64,000 nucleotides of DNA from Bifidobacterium ramosum (GCF_009299505.1 NZ_WBSM01000010.1:62001-126000), one strand, 5' to 3'; numbered from the stretch's first letter, positions 51,025 through 60,193 are shown. The notes: generated from the letters alone by a model not told the origin. Program-made: numbers and translations.

Positions 51025-52056
51025 ATGGTCACGATGAGCGACGTCGCCCGCGCGGCAGGGGTCTCGCGCGCCACGGTATCGTATGCGTTGCGCGGCGATC
51101 CACGCATCACCGAGTCCACCGCCAGCAGGATCCGTCAGGTGGCCGCCGACCTGCACTACAACGCGAACCTGTCCGCACGCTCCCTGCGCTCCGGCCGCAC
51201 CGGTGTCATCGGCGTCGCCATCTTCGAGCTCGACCGGCCGTATCCGTCCGAAATGGGCGCCGCCATGTCGCGCGAGATCGCGCGCCGTGGCTACCAGCCC
51301 ATCGTGCAGCAGACGTCCGGTTCGAAGGACGACGAGGTCGCGATCCTGCGCAAGGTCACCAGTCAGCTGTGCGACGGCATGATCTTCAGCCCGGCCAAGG
51401 TCGCCGACGAGGAGCTGCGGTCGCTGTCGCACGGCAAGCCGATGGTGTTGCTCGACGATCTGTCGCCCGATCCGGTGTTCGATTCGGTCGCCACGGCCTG
51501 CGAGGCCGGTGCGCAGACCGCGGTGGGTCATCTGATCGAGATCGGCTGCCGCCATATCGTCGTGGTCGGTGCGCCGTACGAGATGCTGGTGGAGGATCGG
51601 CTGGCGTCGAGCGTGCGCGGCCGGCGTCTGCTCGGCAGCCTGCGTGCGTTCGAACAGGCCGATATTGAGGTCGGTCCGCAGAATTTCTTTGATATTCCGC
51701 TGTGGACGGCGGATGCGGCGCGTGCGTCGGCGCGACGGATGCTTGAGGCGGATCGGTACCGCGGAGTCGACGGCGTGTTCTGTCTGACGGATACGGTTGC
51801 GCTGGGTTTCATGCGCGGACTGGCCGACTGCGGCGTGCGTGTGCCGGATGATCTGGCGTTGATCGGGTTCGATGGGATCGCGGAAAGCGAGTATTCGATA
51901 CCGTCGCTGTCGACGATTCGCACGAATCTGGACGATCTGTCGCGCAAGGCGGTCGGTTTGCTGATCGATCAGATCGAACACGACGGCATGACCGGCGATC
52001 CCCAACGCCTCACCGCCGACTTCGATCTCGTCGTCCGCGAATCCACCCAGCGCTAA
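51025..52056 (+). CDS. LacI-family transcriptional regulator
   Basis: Predicted repressor, 343 residues. Start at 51025 with AAAGGATGGG upstream; the in-frame ATG at 51016 overlaps that site. Helix-turn-helix: VTMSDVARAAGVSRATVSYAL. Effector domain: TSQLCDGMIFSPAKV, GCRHIVVVGAPYEML, VDGVFCLTDTVALGFMRGLADCG and GFDGIAESEYSIPSLSTI. It is a close paralogue of the protein at 52446, with which it converges. The recognition helices SRATVSYAL and SRATTSYAL are nearly the same, so both may bind the same TTGACACGATTYAA sites. A family A palindrome begins on the base after its stop codon. Confidence 0.95.
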   Translation: MVTMSDVARAAGVSRATVSYALRGDPRITESTASRIRQVAADLHYNANLSARSLRSGRTGVIGVAIFELDRPYPSEMGAAMSREIARRGYQPIVQQTSGSKDDEVAILRKVTSQLCDGMIFSPAKVADEELRSLSHGKPMVLLDDLSPDPVFDSVATACEAGAQTAVGHLIEIGCRHIVVVGAPYEMLVEDRLASSVRGRRLLGSLRAFEQADIEVGPQNFFDIPLWTADAARASARRMLEADRYRGVDGVFCLTDTVALGFMRGLADCGVRVPDDLALIGFDGIAESEYSIPSLSTIRTNLDDLSRKAVGLLIDQIEHDGMTGDPQRLTADFDLVVRESTQR

Positions 52057-52445
52057 AACGGACAACCAGCCGAAAACGGGGCCGGAATCGGCTGTATGTC
52101 CGTTAAGGGGACGGGAACTTGGCGTCGAAATGCGGCTCAGCGCTGTGCGCCCCCTTAACGGACATACAGCCGAAAATGGGGTCTGAATCGGCTGTATGTC
52201 CGTTGAAGTGAGAGGCGAAAATCGCTGGGCCGTGAATTGACGCCATCTCCCGTCCCCTTAACGGACATACAGCCGATTCAATCCCCATTTTCGGCTGTAT
52301 GTCCGTAGGGTATGAGGGCCGATACGTTGAACCGCGTCCCTCCGGGTTCTCTCCTCACCGGCTATATGGGATGCATAGGGTGTGAGGTCCAACGGGTTGA
52401 GCTGTGCTTTCGCAGGTTCTCTCCTCATCACCCTCATTCCCACCA
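52057..52445. repeat. Three family A palindromes between convergent LacI genes
   Basis: Units 52057-52104 (left arm changed to ACAACCAGCC, right arm still GGCTGTATGT, so now mismatched), 52157-52204 and 52260-52307. The remaining 140 bases (52308-52445) contain two similar stretches (GGGTTCTCTCCTCA and AGGTTCTCTCCTCA) and no gene. The group could terminate both convergent genes. Confidence 0.85.
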
Positions 52446-53474
52446 TCATCCCCGCTTCGTCGATTCCCGTTCGACCAGCTGGTACCCGGCGACCACCCGC
52501 CGCGGCGGCAACGGATGGCCTGCGTCCTCGCACATGCGCCGCATGAGCAGGTCGATCGCCTTGCGTGCCAGATCCTCGAGATCCACGCTGATCGTGGTGA
52601 GCGACGGCACGAAGCTCGCGCCTTCCGCCACCCCGTCGAATCCCACCACGGCCACGTCATCCGGCACGCGCGCGCCGCAGTCGGCCAGTCCGCGGATGAA
52701 TCCCATCGCCACGGTGTCGGTCAGGCAGAACGCCCCGTCGAACCGCCGCCCCGACCGCACCAACTCGTGCGCGCGCCGCCGCGCCGAGCCCGCGTCCCAT
52801 GTCGTGTGCACGAACATGTCGGGCATAACGCGCATGCCGACGTCCTCGAGCGCCGAGATGCATCCGGCCAGCCGCCGCCCTTCCACGCCGTTGCGTGCGA
52901 ACTCGTCGTCCAGCAACCGGTAATCCGGGCCGATCACGACGATGTCGCGGCATCCCACGCCGGCCAGATGCCGGATCGCCTGCGCCGCGCCCTCCTCGCA
53001 TGGCGTGTCTACCGAGTCGAACACGGGCGCCGTCGAGCTGTCGTCGAGCAGCACCATCGGCTTGCCGTGCGAGAGGTATTTGAGTTCGGCGTCGCCGACG
53101 TTGCCGGGGCTGAAGATCATGCCGTCGCACAGCTGGGAGGTGATCTTCTGCAGGATGGCGATCTCGCCTTCCTTGGAGTTGGCGGTCTGCTGCACGATGG
53201 TCTGGCATCCGCGCCGCGCGATTTCGCGTGACATGGCGGCGCTCATTTCGGACGGGTAGGCCCGGTCGAGTTCGTAGATGGCCACGCCGATCACCCCGTT
53301 GCGGCCGGATCGCAGGGATCGTGCGGACAGGTTGGCTGTGTAGTGCAGCCGGGCGGCGGCGTGACGTACTTTGTCGGCGGTGCCCGGCGCGATGCGTGGG
53401 TCGCCGCGCAATGCATACGATGTCGTCGCCCGCGACACGCCGGCGGCCTTGGCGACATCGTCGATGGTGACCAT
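52446..53474 (-). CDS. LacI-family transcriptional regulator
   Basis: Predicted repressor, 342 residues. Start at 53474, where CACAGGAGCCGCAATC precedes the ATG; upstream in-frame starts at 53498 and 53618 have weaker sites. Helix-turn-helix: VTIDDVAKAAGVSRATTSYAL. Effector domain: CDGMIFSPGNVGDAEL, GCRDIVVIGPDYRLL, DGAFCLTDTVAMGFIRGLADCG and GFDGVAEGASFVPSLTTI. It is divergent from the third transporter operon (53717), and the shared promoter contains three CG-centred palindromes, so it is the likely regulator of that operon. It is a paralogue of 51025. Confidence 0.95.
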   Translation of the reverse strand: MVTIDDVAKAAGVSRATTSYALRGDPRIAPGTADKVRHAAARLHYTANLSARSLRSGRNGVIGVAIYELDRAYPSEMSAAMSREIARRGCQTIVQQTANSKEGEIAILQKITSQLCDGMIFSPGNVGDAELKYLSHGKPMVLLDDSSTAPVFDSVDTPCEEGAAQAIRHLAGVGCRDIVVIGPDYRLLDDEFARNGVEGRRLAGCISALEDVGMRVMPDMFVHTTWDAGSARRRAHELVRSGRRFDGAFCLTDTVAMGFIRGLADCGARVPDDVAVVGFDGVAEGASFVPSLTTISVDLEDLARKAIDLLMRRMCEDAGHPLPPRRVVAGYQLVERESTKRG

Positions 53475-53580
53475 GATTGCGGCTCCTGTGTTTTCCATGA
53501 TTTCCAGCGTTTTCCGTGCGTTCGTATGGGCTCGTCGCACGTCGTTCGGCTGGGGTATACCGCACATCGTACGACACAAC

Positions 53581-53650
53581 TTGACACGATTCAAATCGAT
53601 GGTGTATAACGTAATCAACGCAGTTGAAACGAGTCAAATAAACGTTTCAA
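53581..53650. promoter_or_regulatory. Operator cluster in the divergent LacI / solute-binding promoter
   Basis: Three sites: TTGACACGATTCAA (53581-53594), TTGAAACGAGTCAA (53624-53637) and AATAAACGTTTCAA (53637-53650). All are imperfect inverted repeats centred on CG. GTGTATAACGTAAT (53602-53615) may be a -10 region between them. The layout suits repression of both divergent genes, with possible looping. Confidence 0.65.
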
Positions 53651-53716
53651 TCTACGCCATCGCAGCAGATGGACTACGGATGCGGTCGGTGACGATCGCA
53701 GTGAGGAGAACAAGAT

Positions 53717-54964
53717 ATGAAGCGCAACAACCTGGTCAAGATGACCGTCGCGGCGGTCGCGGCGGTCGCCACGATCGCGCCGATGGCCGCGTGCGGCTCC
53801 ACCGGCTCCGCCGACGGCAAGACCACGCTGACGATGTTCACGTGGGACAACGACGAGGCCATGAAGCCGTACATCGAGGCGTTCGAGAAGAAGTACCCGA
53901 ACATCAAGGTCGACCAGTCCAGCGCCCCGAACAACGGCGACAAGGACTCCATCCTCAACCAGCGCCTCTCCGGCGGCCAGGCCCCCGACGTGTTCACGCT
54001 CGGCTATGCCGGCGATGACTCCAAGGTCACCGGCGGCTACACCATGGACATCACCAACGAGCCGTTCGTCGAGAAGATGTCCGACGCCAACAAGGCCTAC
54101 GAGAGCAAGGACGGCAAGGTCTACGGCGTGTCCGTCACCTCGTGGGAGTCCGGCATCGTCTACAACAAGGACCTCCTCAAGAAGGTCGGCGCCGACGGCA
54201 TCCCGTCCACGTGGGACGAGTTCCTCGCCCTGTGCAAGAAGCTCAAGGACGCCGGCATCACCCCGTTCCTCGAGCACATCGACGAGACCCCGCACCTCGT
54301 CGCGGCCTGCGTCGGCGGCAAGTTCGCCAAGGAAGGCAACACCGACGGCGACCTGTCGATCATCAACGGCAAGACCACGTTCACCAAGGAATACACCGAC
54401 TGCCTCGACCAGTGGTACCAGCTGTACGACCAGGGCCTCGAATCCCGCGACTCGGTCGGCGTGAGCGGCGACCAGATCGTCCAGCAGTTCAACGCGGGCG
54501 AACTGGCGATGTTCATCACCGGCGCATGGGACTTCACCAAGCTCAACGAGGGCGGACAGCATTGGAAGATGGGTCTGGTGCCGACGTTCGACGGCGGCGA
54601 GGCCAACTACGGCGCAGGCTCCCCGTCCCCCGGCTACGCGATCTACTCCAAGACCAAGCACGCCGACGCTGCCAAGAAATGGCTCGAGTTCATGATCTCC
54701 AAGGAGGCGCTCGACCTGCAGGCCAAGGCCGGCAACATCGTCACCGTCAAGGGCTACACGCAGGACGTCGATCCCGGCTACACCGACGTGTACAAGAACG
54801 GCCTGCAGGCCAGCAAGTACTACCTGCCGGTCAACGACTGGGGTCCGAAGAAGAACGCGATCAACACCGAGTGGACCGCGCAGTTCCAGTTGCTCGTGCA
54901 GGGTCAGCAGACCCCGAAGCAGACCGCCGAGAACATGGACGCCAAGCTGAAGTCCCTGTCCTGA
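53717..54964 (+). CDS. Extracellular solute-binding lipoprotein, CUT1 family 1 type
   Basis: Sugar-binding lipoprotein, 415 residues, with lipobox MAAC and Cys26. The mature part reads KTTLTMFTWDNDEAMKPYIEAFEKKYPNIKV, and later AAKKWLEFMISKEALDLQ, which is the common extracellular solute-binding family 1 pattern. It is shorter than, and not closely similar to, the proteins at 15173 and 19421, so it belongs to a different uptake system. The start follows TGAGGAGAACAAGAT. The two permease genes follow in the same direction. Confidence 0.95.
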   Translation: MKRNNLVKMTVAAVAAVATIAPMAACGSTGSADGKTTLTMFTWDNDEAMKPYIEAFEKKYPNIKVDQSSAPNNGDKDSILNQRLSGGQAPDVFTLGYAGDDSKVTGGYTMDITNEPFVEKMSDANKAYESKDGKVYGVSVTSWESGIVYNKDLLKKVGADGIPSTWDEFLALCKKLKDAGITPFLEHIDETPHLVAACVGGKFAKEGNTDGDLSIINGKTTFTKEYTDCLDQWYQLYDQGLESRDSVGVSGDQIVQQFNAGELAMFITGAWDFTKLNEGGQHWKMGLVPTFDGGEANYGAGSPSPGYAIYSKTKHADAAKKWLEFMISKEALDLQAKAGNIVTVKGYTQDVDPGYTDVYKNGLQASKYYLPVNDWGPKKNAINTEWTAQFQLLVQGQQTPKQTAENMDAKLKSLS

Positions 54965-55162
54965 CCTGAACCGGCCGACCATCGACTGTCGACTCGACCA
55001 TCGACTGTGACGATCGGCTGACCGTGCGGGGTGACGTCGCGGCGCAAGCCACACGCCACCCCGTTTGACGGTAGGGCGATTCATCGCCCGCCGTCGACAG
55101 CCGGCCGGTCGCCGCAGCCGTGCACTGCACAGTCCGAGACCATATCGAGGAATCGAGTAATC

Positions 55163-56101
55163 ATGAGCAATCAATCCAGCGTCATCCTGACCGACAAGGA
55201 TCTGGCCAAGCGCCGTCGGCACCGCAACTTCATGGAGGACCTCTCCGCGTTCTGGTTCCTGCTGCCGATCATCGCCTGCTTCGTGGTGCTGCTGTTCGTG
55301 CCGCTGATGCAGACCCTGTACTTCTCGTTCACCGACTTCGACGGCCTCAGCTTCGACGTCAACATGGTGGGTTTCAAGAACTATCAGAAGGTGTTCTCCG
55401 ACTCCTCGATCCTGCAAGGCCTCGGCTTCACCCTCGCCTACGCCGTGCTGACCACCCTGCTGGTCACCGTCATCGCCATCCCGCTGGCCGTGCAGCTCAA
55501 CAAGCGCTTCCTCGGCCGCAACTTCGCCCGCTCGCTGTTCTTCTTCCTGTCCGTGCCGTCCGCCGCCGTGCTCGGCATGATCTGGAAGTTCATCTTCTCG
55601 CCGCTCAAGTCCGGCCTCATCAACTCGATCCTCAGCGCGGTCGGCCTCGACCCGATCCCGTGGTTGTCGAACTCCCGGCTCGCCCAGTTCTGCGTGATCT
55701 TCGTGGCCGTCTGGGCGCAGATCGGCTGGCACGCCACGCTGTACCTCGCCTTCCTGCAGTCCATTCCGTCCGACCTGTACGAACAGGCGCAGGTCGACGG
55801 CGCCAGCCCGATGCAGCAGTTCGTGCACATCACCCTGCCGCAGCTCGTGCCCGGCATCGTCACCTCCACGTTCCTGCTCATGTCCGGCGGCCTCAAGGTC
55901 TACGATCTGCCGTTCACCCTCACCAAGGGTGGCCCGGGCTACGCCACCAACACCGTCTCGCAGGCCATCATCACCCGCGGCATCGGCATGAACGAATACG
56001 GCATCGCCTCCGCGCTGTCCGTGCTGTTCGCCATCGCCATGCTCATCGTCACGTTCGCCCAGCTGGGCATCTCGCAGGCCATCGCGAAGCGTTTCGAGTA
56101 G
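55163..56101 (+). CDS. ABC sugar transporter permease, MalF-like
   Basis: Permease of 312 residues, about six membrane segments. Start at 55163 (GAGGAATCG upstream); a longer frame from 55031 is not preferred. The first helix FWFLLPIIACFVVLLFVPL follows a basic tail (LAKRRRHRN). The EAA loop is LYEQAQVDGASPMQQFVHITLP. It ends GISQAIAKRFE. About 200 bases with no clear gene separate it from the solute-binding gene; they contain a duplicated ATCGACTGT word and an AGCCACACGCC/GGCG stem. Confidence 0.95.
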   Translation: MSNQSSVILTDKDLAKRRRHRNFMEDLSAFWFLLPIIACFVVLLFVPLMQTLYFSFTDFDGLSFDVNMVGFKNYQKVFSDSSILQGLGFTLAYAVLTTLLVTVIAIPLAVQLNKRFLGRNFARSLFFFLSVPSAAVLGMIWKFIFSPLKSGLINSILSAVGLDPIPWLSNSRLAQFCVIFVAVWAQIGWHATLYLAFLQSIPSDLYEQAQVDGASPMQQFVHITLPQLVPGIVTSTFLLMSGGLKVYDLPFTLTKGGPGYATNTVSQAIITRGIGMNEYGIASALSVLFAIAMLIVTFAQLGISQAIAKRFE

Positions 56102-56180
56102 GCCGCGGCCGGCGTGCCACCACCTGCGACGCGCGCCGCATCGCACAACAAGATCGACATCATCAGGCAAGAAGGTCATT

Positions 56181-57047
56181 ATGAGCAACACCGTCACCAA
56201 ATCAAAGGGACTGGGCAAGTCCGGCCGCGAACGCGTCGGCTACTGGGTGCGCACGGTCATCATCCTCGCGCTCGCGCTGATCTGCGCGATCCCGCTGTGG
56301 TACGTCGTCATCAACACGTTCAAGACGTCGAAGGACATGATGGCGCACCCGCTCGCGCTGCCGGAAGGCGCGTGGCAGTTCGGCAACTACGTCACCGCGT
56401 TCCAGAACCTGCCGCTCGTGCAGGCGTTCGGCAACACGCTGTACGTGACGATCCTCGGCGTCGCGTTCCAGGTATTCATCGGATCGCTCGCCGCGTACGG
56501 CATGATCATCCGCAACTCCCGGTTCACCGCCGTGATCGGCGCGATCCTCATGATCGCATTCGTCATCCCCGCCCAGGCCACGCTGATCCCGCTCTACCGC
56601 ATGGAGGCGCAGACCGGCCTCGTCAACACGCTCACCGGCCTGGTCGTGCTCTACCTCGGCGGTTCGGTGTTCTGCTACTTCCTCATCGTCGGCTACATGC
56701 GCAAACTGCCGTTCGAACTGGTCGAGGCGGCGCGCATCGACGGCGCCGGCCCGTTCCGCATCTACTGGACGATCATCCTGCCGCTCATCCGCCCGATCCT
56801 GACCACCGTGGTCGTCTTCCAGACGCTGAGCACATGGAACGACTTCATGAACCCGAACGTGTTCCTCTCCTCCGGCGACAAGAAGACGATCGTGCTGCAG
56901 GTCTACAACGCGGTCGGCGAGTTCAGCACCGACTGGACCACGTTCATGACCATCACCGTCATCTCCCTCATCCCGGTAGTCGTGTTCTTCGTCTTCTGCC
57001 AGAAGTGGATCGTCGCCGGTTTGGCCGCTGGTGCGGTTAAGGGCTGA
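56181..57047 (+). CDS. ABC sugar transporter permease, MalG-like
   Basis: Second permease of the third importer, 288 residues. The first helix (TVIILALALICAIPLWYVVI) is followed by NTFKTSKDMMAHPLALP, a typical MalG motif. The EAA loop is LVEAARIDGAGPFRIYWTIILP. It ends IVAGLAAGAVKG. The start follows GCAAGAAGGTCATT. As in the other systems no ATPase gene is nearby, so a shared MsmK-type ATPase from elsewhere is presumed. Confidence 0.95.
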   Translation: MSNTVTKSKGLGKSGRERVGYWVRTVIILALALICAIPLWYVVINTFKTSKDMMAHPLALPEGAWQFGNYVTAFQNLPLVQAFGNTLYVTILGVAFQVFIGSLAAYGMIIRNSRFTAVIGAILMIAFVIPAQATLIPLYRMEAQTGLVNTLTGLVVLYLGGSVFCYFLIVGYMRKLPFELVEAARIDGAGPFRIYWTIILPLIRPILTTVVVFQTLSTWNDFMNPNVFLSSGDKKTIVLQVYNAVGEFSTDWTTFMTITVISLIPVVVFFVFCQKWIVAGLAAGAVKG

Positions 57048-57053
57048 GTCCCC

Positions 57054-57106
57054 CTTCTTGGCTCCCCCTATTAGGGGGAGCTGTCAGCAGCGCTGACTGA
57101 GGGGGT
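57054..57106. repeat. CTCCCCC...GCTGTCAGC...GCTGACTGAGGGGG element
   Basis: CTTCTTGGCTCCCCCTATTA, GGGGGAG, CTGTCAGCAGCGCTGACTGA, GGGGG: a short hairpin followed by a TCAGC/GCTGA stem. It is directly repeated at 58275-58328, on the other side of the glycosidase gene, and a diverged copy is at 48447-48497. It lies seven bases after the permease stop. Confidence 0.8.
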
Positions 57107-57153
57107 CACACCCGACCAGCCAATATTCCACACATCATTCGTAGGAGTCACCA

Positions 57154-58317
57154 ATGAACCGTCGCTGGACCGAATCCGAGATCTGGTCGTGGTACCGCGA
57201 CCACGACTGGATCTCCGGCTGCAACTATTCGCCGAGTACCTCGCTCGGCGGCATGTTCGCGCTGCTGCAGGAGTACGATCACGAGACCATCCGCCGCGAA
57301 TCGGCCAAGGAGATCGCCCTTGCCGCATCCGTCGGACTCAACTCGGTGCGCGTCTTCCTGCCGTTCGAAGTCTGGCATCGCCAGCGCGACGCGTTCTTCG
57401 CGCACCTCGACGAGTTCCTCGCCCTGCTCGACTCCTACGGCATGACCCTCATGCCGGTCATCTTCAACGACTGTCTTCCGCCGAAAAGCCAGTACCGCGA
57501 GCCGGTCTTCGGCCCGCAGCCCGAACCCAAGCCCGGCTTCTTCGGCGGCACCGACGAGAACTCGTTCGACACGGCCACCCAGACCGGCAAACGCGTCGGC
57601 TACAGCGTCTTCGACGAACCCGACATGCAGCCGGTCGCCGAACAGTACGTGCGCGATCTCGCCCGGCACTACGGCGACGATCCGCGCATCCTCATCTGGA
57701 ACGTGTGGAACGAGGTCGGCAACTCCAGCCGCGACCATATGTCACTGCCGCTCATGCGCCAGGCGTTCGCGTGGCTGCGCGAGGAGAACGTGAGCCAGCC
57801 GCTCACCGCCGAGGTCTGGGGCGCGCAGATGCCCGACGACGCGTCGTACTACACGTGGCTCAACGATCCGCACTTCTTCGGCGACATCGATCGCGAAAGC
57901 CTCGCACTGTCCGACATCGTCACGTTCCACTACTACGGCGACTACCTGCACGCGAAACGACTCATCGCGCTGCTTAAGCAGTTCGGTCGGCCGATGATCA
58001 ATACCGAATGGATGCACCGTCCGTTCGGCAGCTGCATCGAAACGCACCTGCCGCTGTGGAAGCGCGAGGGGATCGGCAGCTACTTCTTCGGTTTCATCAA
58101 CGGTAAGTCGCAGCTCAACGTCGTGTGGGACTTCATCAAACCGTATCCGAGCGTCGACCAGACGCTGTGGATGCACGACATCTTCCACGCCGACTTCACG
58201 CCGTACGACCCCGACGAAATCGCCGTGCTGCGCGCGTGTAACGCCGACAAGACCCTGCCGGACTCGTGTTCCGTTTTCTTGGCTCCCCCTTCAGGGGGGA
58301 GCTGTCAGCGGCGCTGA
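57154..58317 (+). CDS. Clan GH-A glycoside hydrolase (GH5-like) with repeat-derived C-terminus
   Basis: A 387-residue cytoplasmic TIM-barrel glycosidase. Signs of clan GH-A: GCNYSPSTSLGGM (22-34), RVFLPFEVW (66-74), ILIWNVWNEVGN with the acid/base Glu187, and MINTEWMHRP with the nucleophile Glu285. The substrate cannot be read; relatives with this layout are GH5- or GH2-barrel-like and act on beta-linked chains. The natural end seems to be near DKTLPD. The last 12 residues (LAPPSGGSCQRR) are translated from the intergenic element at 58275-58328, whose copy also lies just upstream of the gene. The start follows CGTAGGAGTCACC. It belongs to the third transporter operon. Confidence 0.82.
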   Translation: MNRRWTESEIWSWYRDHDWISGCNYSPSTSLGGMFALLQEYDHETIRRESAKEIALAASVGLNSVRVFLPFEVWHRQRDAFFAHLDEFLALLDSYGMTLMPVIFNDCLPPKSQYREPVFGPQPEPKPGFFGGTDENSFDTATQTGKRVGYSVFDEPDMQPVAEQYVRDLARHYGDDPRILIWNVWNEVGNSSRDHMSLPLMRQAFAWLREENVSQPLTAEVWGAQMPDDASYYTWLNDPHFFGDIDRESLALSDIVTFHYYGDYLHAKRLIALLKQFGRPMINTEWMHRPFGSCIETHLPLWKREGIGSYFFGFINGKSQLNVVWDFIKPYPSVDQTLWMHDIFHADFTPYDPDEIAVLRACNADKTLPDSCSVFLAPPSGGSCQRR

Positions 58318-58328
58318 CTGAGGGGGGG
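58275..58328. repeat. Second copy of the CTCCCCC/GCTGTCAGC element, overlapping a gene end
   Basis: TTTTCTTGGCTCCCCCTTCA, GGGGGGAG, CTGTCAGCGGCGCTGACTGA, GGGG. The stop codon of the GH-A gene (58315-58317) is the TGA inside the GCTGACTGA arm. Direct repeat of 57054-57106, about 1.2 kb apart. Confidence 0.8.
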
Positions 58329-58388
58329 GCAACACTCGTTTCATCCCGCCGCATATAACTGTCACCCGTATTGAAAGGACCCATCATC

Positions 58389-59357
58389 ATGACCACCGTT
58401 CTCGAACCGCCCGTCACACGCGCCGTGCCGCGCGACCAACTGCCGCACCGCGTCAACGACACCGTGCTCGCCACCAATCCGCTGCACCGGTACTGTGCAG
58501 ACCCGAACCTCGCGATCTTCGACGGCCGCTACTTCCTGTACTGCACCGACGACGGCGTGGACGACTGGCAGACGACGTGCTTCAGCGTGTACGTGTCCGA
58601 CGATCTCGCGACGTGGGAGCGTCACCCGGCGCTCGACCTGCGCGACGTGCCGTGGTGGGATGGTTCGGACGGTGCGTGGGCGCCGACGATCGTGCGGCGT
58701 GCGGACGGCAAGTATGTGTTCTATTTCGTGGCCGGATCGGCGATTGGCGCGGCCGTGGCGGATACTCCGTACGGGCCGTTCGTGCCCGAGCCGGAGCCGA
58801 TCGTGCGGCGGGGGACGTTCGACTGCCATACGATCGATCCCGGTGTGTTCGTGGATACGGACGGCACGCGGTACCTGCTGTTCGGCAACCGTCGCGCATG
58901 GGCCGCGCCGCTGTCCGACGACTGCCTCTCGTTCGACGAATCGCAGGCGTTCTCGTGGGTGCCGGGCGACTTCCGCGAGGCGATCTGGATCCACGAGCGG
59001 CGTGGCGTCTATTACGCGAGCTGGTCCGAGAACGACGCGAACGACGAGAACTATCAGGTGCGATACGCGACGGCCCCGTCGCTGCATGGCCCGTGGAGCG
59101 AGCCGCGCCCGCTCATCGACTTCGACCCGGAGCACAAGCTGTACGGCACCGGGCACCACAACATCGTGAACATCCCCGGCACCGACGAGTGGATCGTGGC
59201 CTACCACCGTTTCGCCTACGACCCGGCCGGCCGCTGGGACGGCGGCAACGGCTTCCACCGCGAGGTCGTCTTCGCGCCGCTCATCCACCGCGCCGACGGG
59301 ACCTTGGAACCGGTCCATCCGCAGGTCGGCTCCTATACCCGTTCCCTCGCGTTCTAA
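58389..59357 (+). CDS. GH43 glycoside hydrolase (arabinofuranosidase/xylosidase type)
   Basis: Five-bladed propeller glycosidase, 322 residues, cytoplasmic. Start at ATG 58389 with GAAAGGA upstream. Classical GH43 residues: Asp38 (YCADPNLAIFDGRYFLY), Asp150 (TIDPGVF) and Glu197 (DFREAIW). Further words are GAWAPTI, YLLFG, YGTGHHNIVNIPG and EWIVAYHRFAY. It is a more canonical GH43 than the four proteins at 10344, 23748, 25991 and 41934. Arabinofuranosidase or beta-xylosidase activity is expected. Last gene of the third transporter operon. Confidence 0.92.
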   Translation: MTTVLEPPVTRAVPRDQLPHRVNDTVLATNPLHRYCADPNLAIFDGRYFLYCTDDGVDDWQTTCFSVYVSDDLATWERHPALDLRDVPWWDGSDGAWAPTIVRRADGKYVFYFVAGSAIGAAVADTPYGPFVPEPEPIVRRGTFDCHTIDPGVFVDTDGTRYLLFGNRRAWAAPLSDDCLSFDESQAFSWVPGDFREAIWIHERRGVYYASWSENDANDENYQVRYATAPSLHGPWSEPRPLIDFDPEHKLYGTGHHNIVNIPGTDEWIVAYHRFAYDPAGRWDGGNGFHREVVFAPLIHRADGTLEPVHPQVGSYTRSLAF

Positions 59358-60164
59358 GGGCGGGATACTTCCTGAGCGACGCTTGTGCCGTTCCGTACCA
59401 GCAGAGCTTGCTTCTCTCAACGGACATACAGCCGAAAACGGACTCAAATCGACTGTATGTCCGTTAAGAGGCAGAGCGAGTGGCGGCGTCAGCATCAAGC
59501 AACCCCTTGTGCGTCCTTTCCTCAACGGACACGGATCGTTCGGGCCCGTCCATACCCCCTCATGCTCATCTCTCTCCAACGGACATGCAGTCGTTTTATC
59601 TCACATAATCGGCTGTATGTCCGTTTTGTTTGTTGATACTATCAGGCTGGGCATCGTTAAGCATTGCCGGTCGCCAGTCATTGCCGATATCCTTCCCAGC
59701 CGTTTCGTTCCACCGCGTCACTCCTCCCTCCTTCCCAACGGACATGCAGCCGATTTACCCCACATAATCGGCTGCACGTCCGCAAAAGTTGGCAGAGACG
59801 ACGCGTGGGATTGCCATAAGCGCCTATGGTCCTTTCCCTCAACGGACATGCAGCCGATTCGGCCCATGGATTTGGCTGTATGTCCGCAATGGTCGGGATG
59901 CCCGGAGGCATCCCCGGTCGTAATCGGGGTCTGACTTCGGTTTTCGGATATCTTGGGGCGTCGTGGGTGGCGTGTCGTTTTGCGGGGGAGTGGTTTGCGC
60001 CTCGACGGATCGTTCGTTGGGTGATCCCAGCTGCTTCGATACGGTGTATGGACCATCTTGTGATAGTTGGCGTTCGTGATCATACATGAATGATCATCGG
60101 GTAAAGTAAATGGAAATCGGGATGATGGAACCGGCTTTCCTTGAAAGTACTATGATTTCGAAGT
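59358..60164. other. Intergenic region with four family A palindromes and a possible CRISPR leader
   Basis: No gene supported. Family A units are at 59419-59465 (47 bp), 59578-59625, 59737-59784 and 59841-59888. The last three carry ACATGCAG arms, and one has the matching GGCTGCACGT. An orphan arm AACGGACACGGATC is at 59524. The last 100 bases (about 60065-60164) are A/T-richer, contain TGATCATACATGAATGATCA, and run directly into a CRISPR-repeat-like sequence, so they may be a relic leader. Confidence 0.7.
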
Positions 60165-60193
60165 GTGTTCCCCGCACCCGCGGAGATATCCGC
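60165..60193 (+). CRISPR. Single type I-E-like CRISPR repeat relic fused to cas2
   Basis: GTGTTCCCCGCACCCGCGGA followed by GATATCC closely resembles actinobacterial type I-E repeats (GTGTTCCCCGCAYRCGCGGGGATGATCC as I know them). The two differences in the second half coincide with the cas2 reading frame GAGATATCC (Glu-Ile-Ser). No second repeat or spacer is present. Confidence 0.6.
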
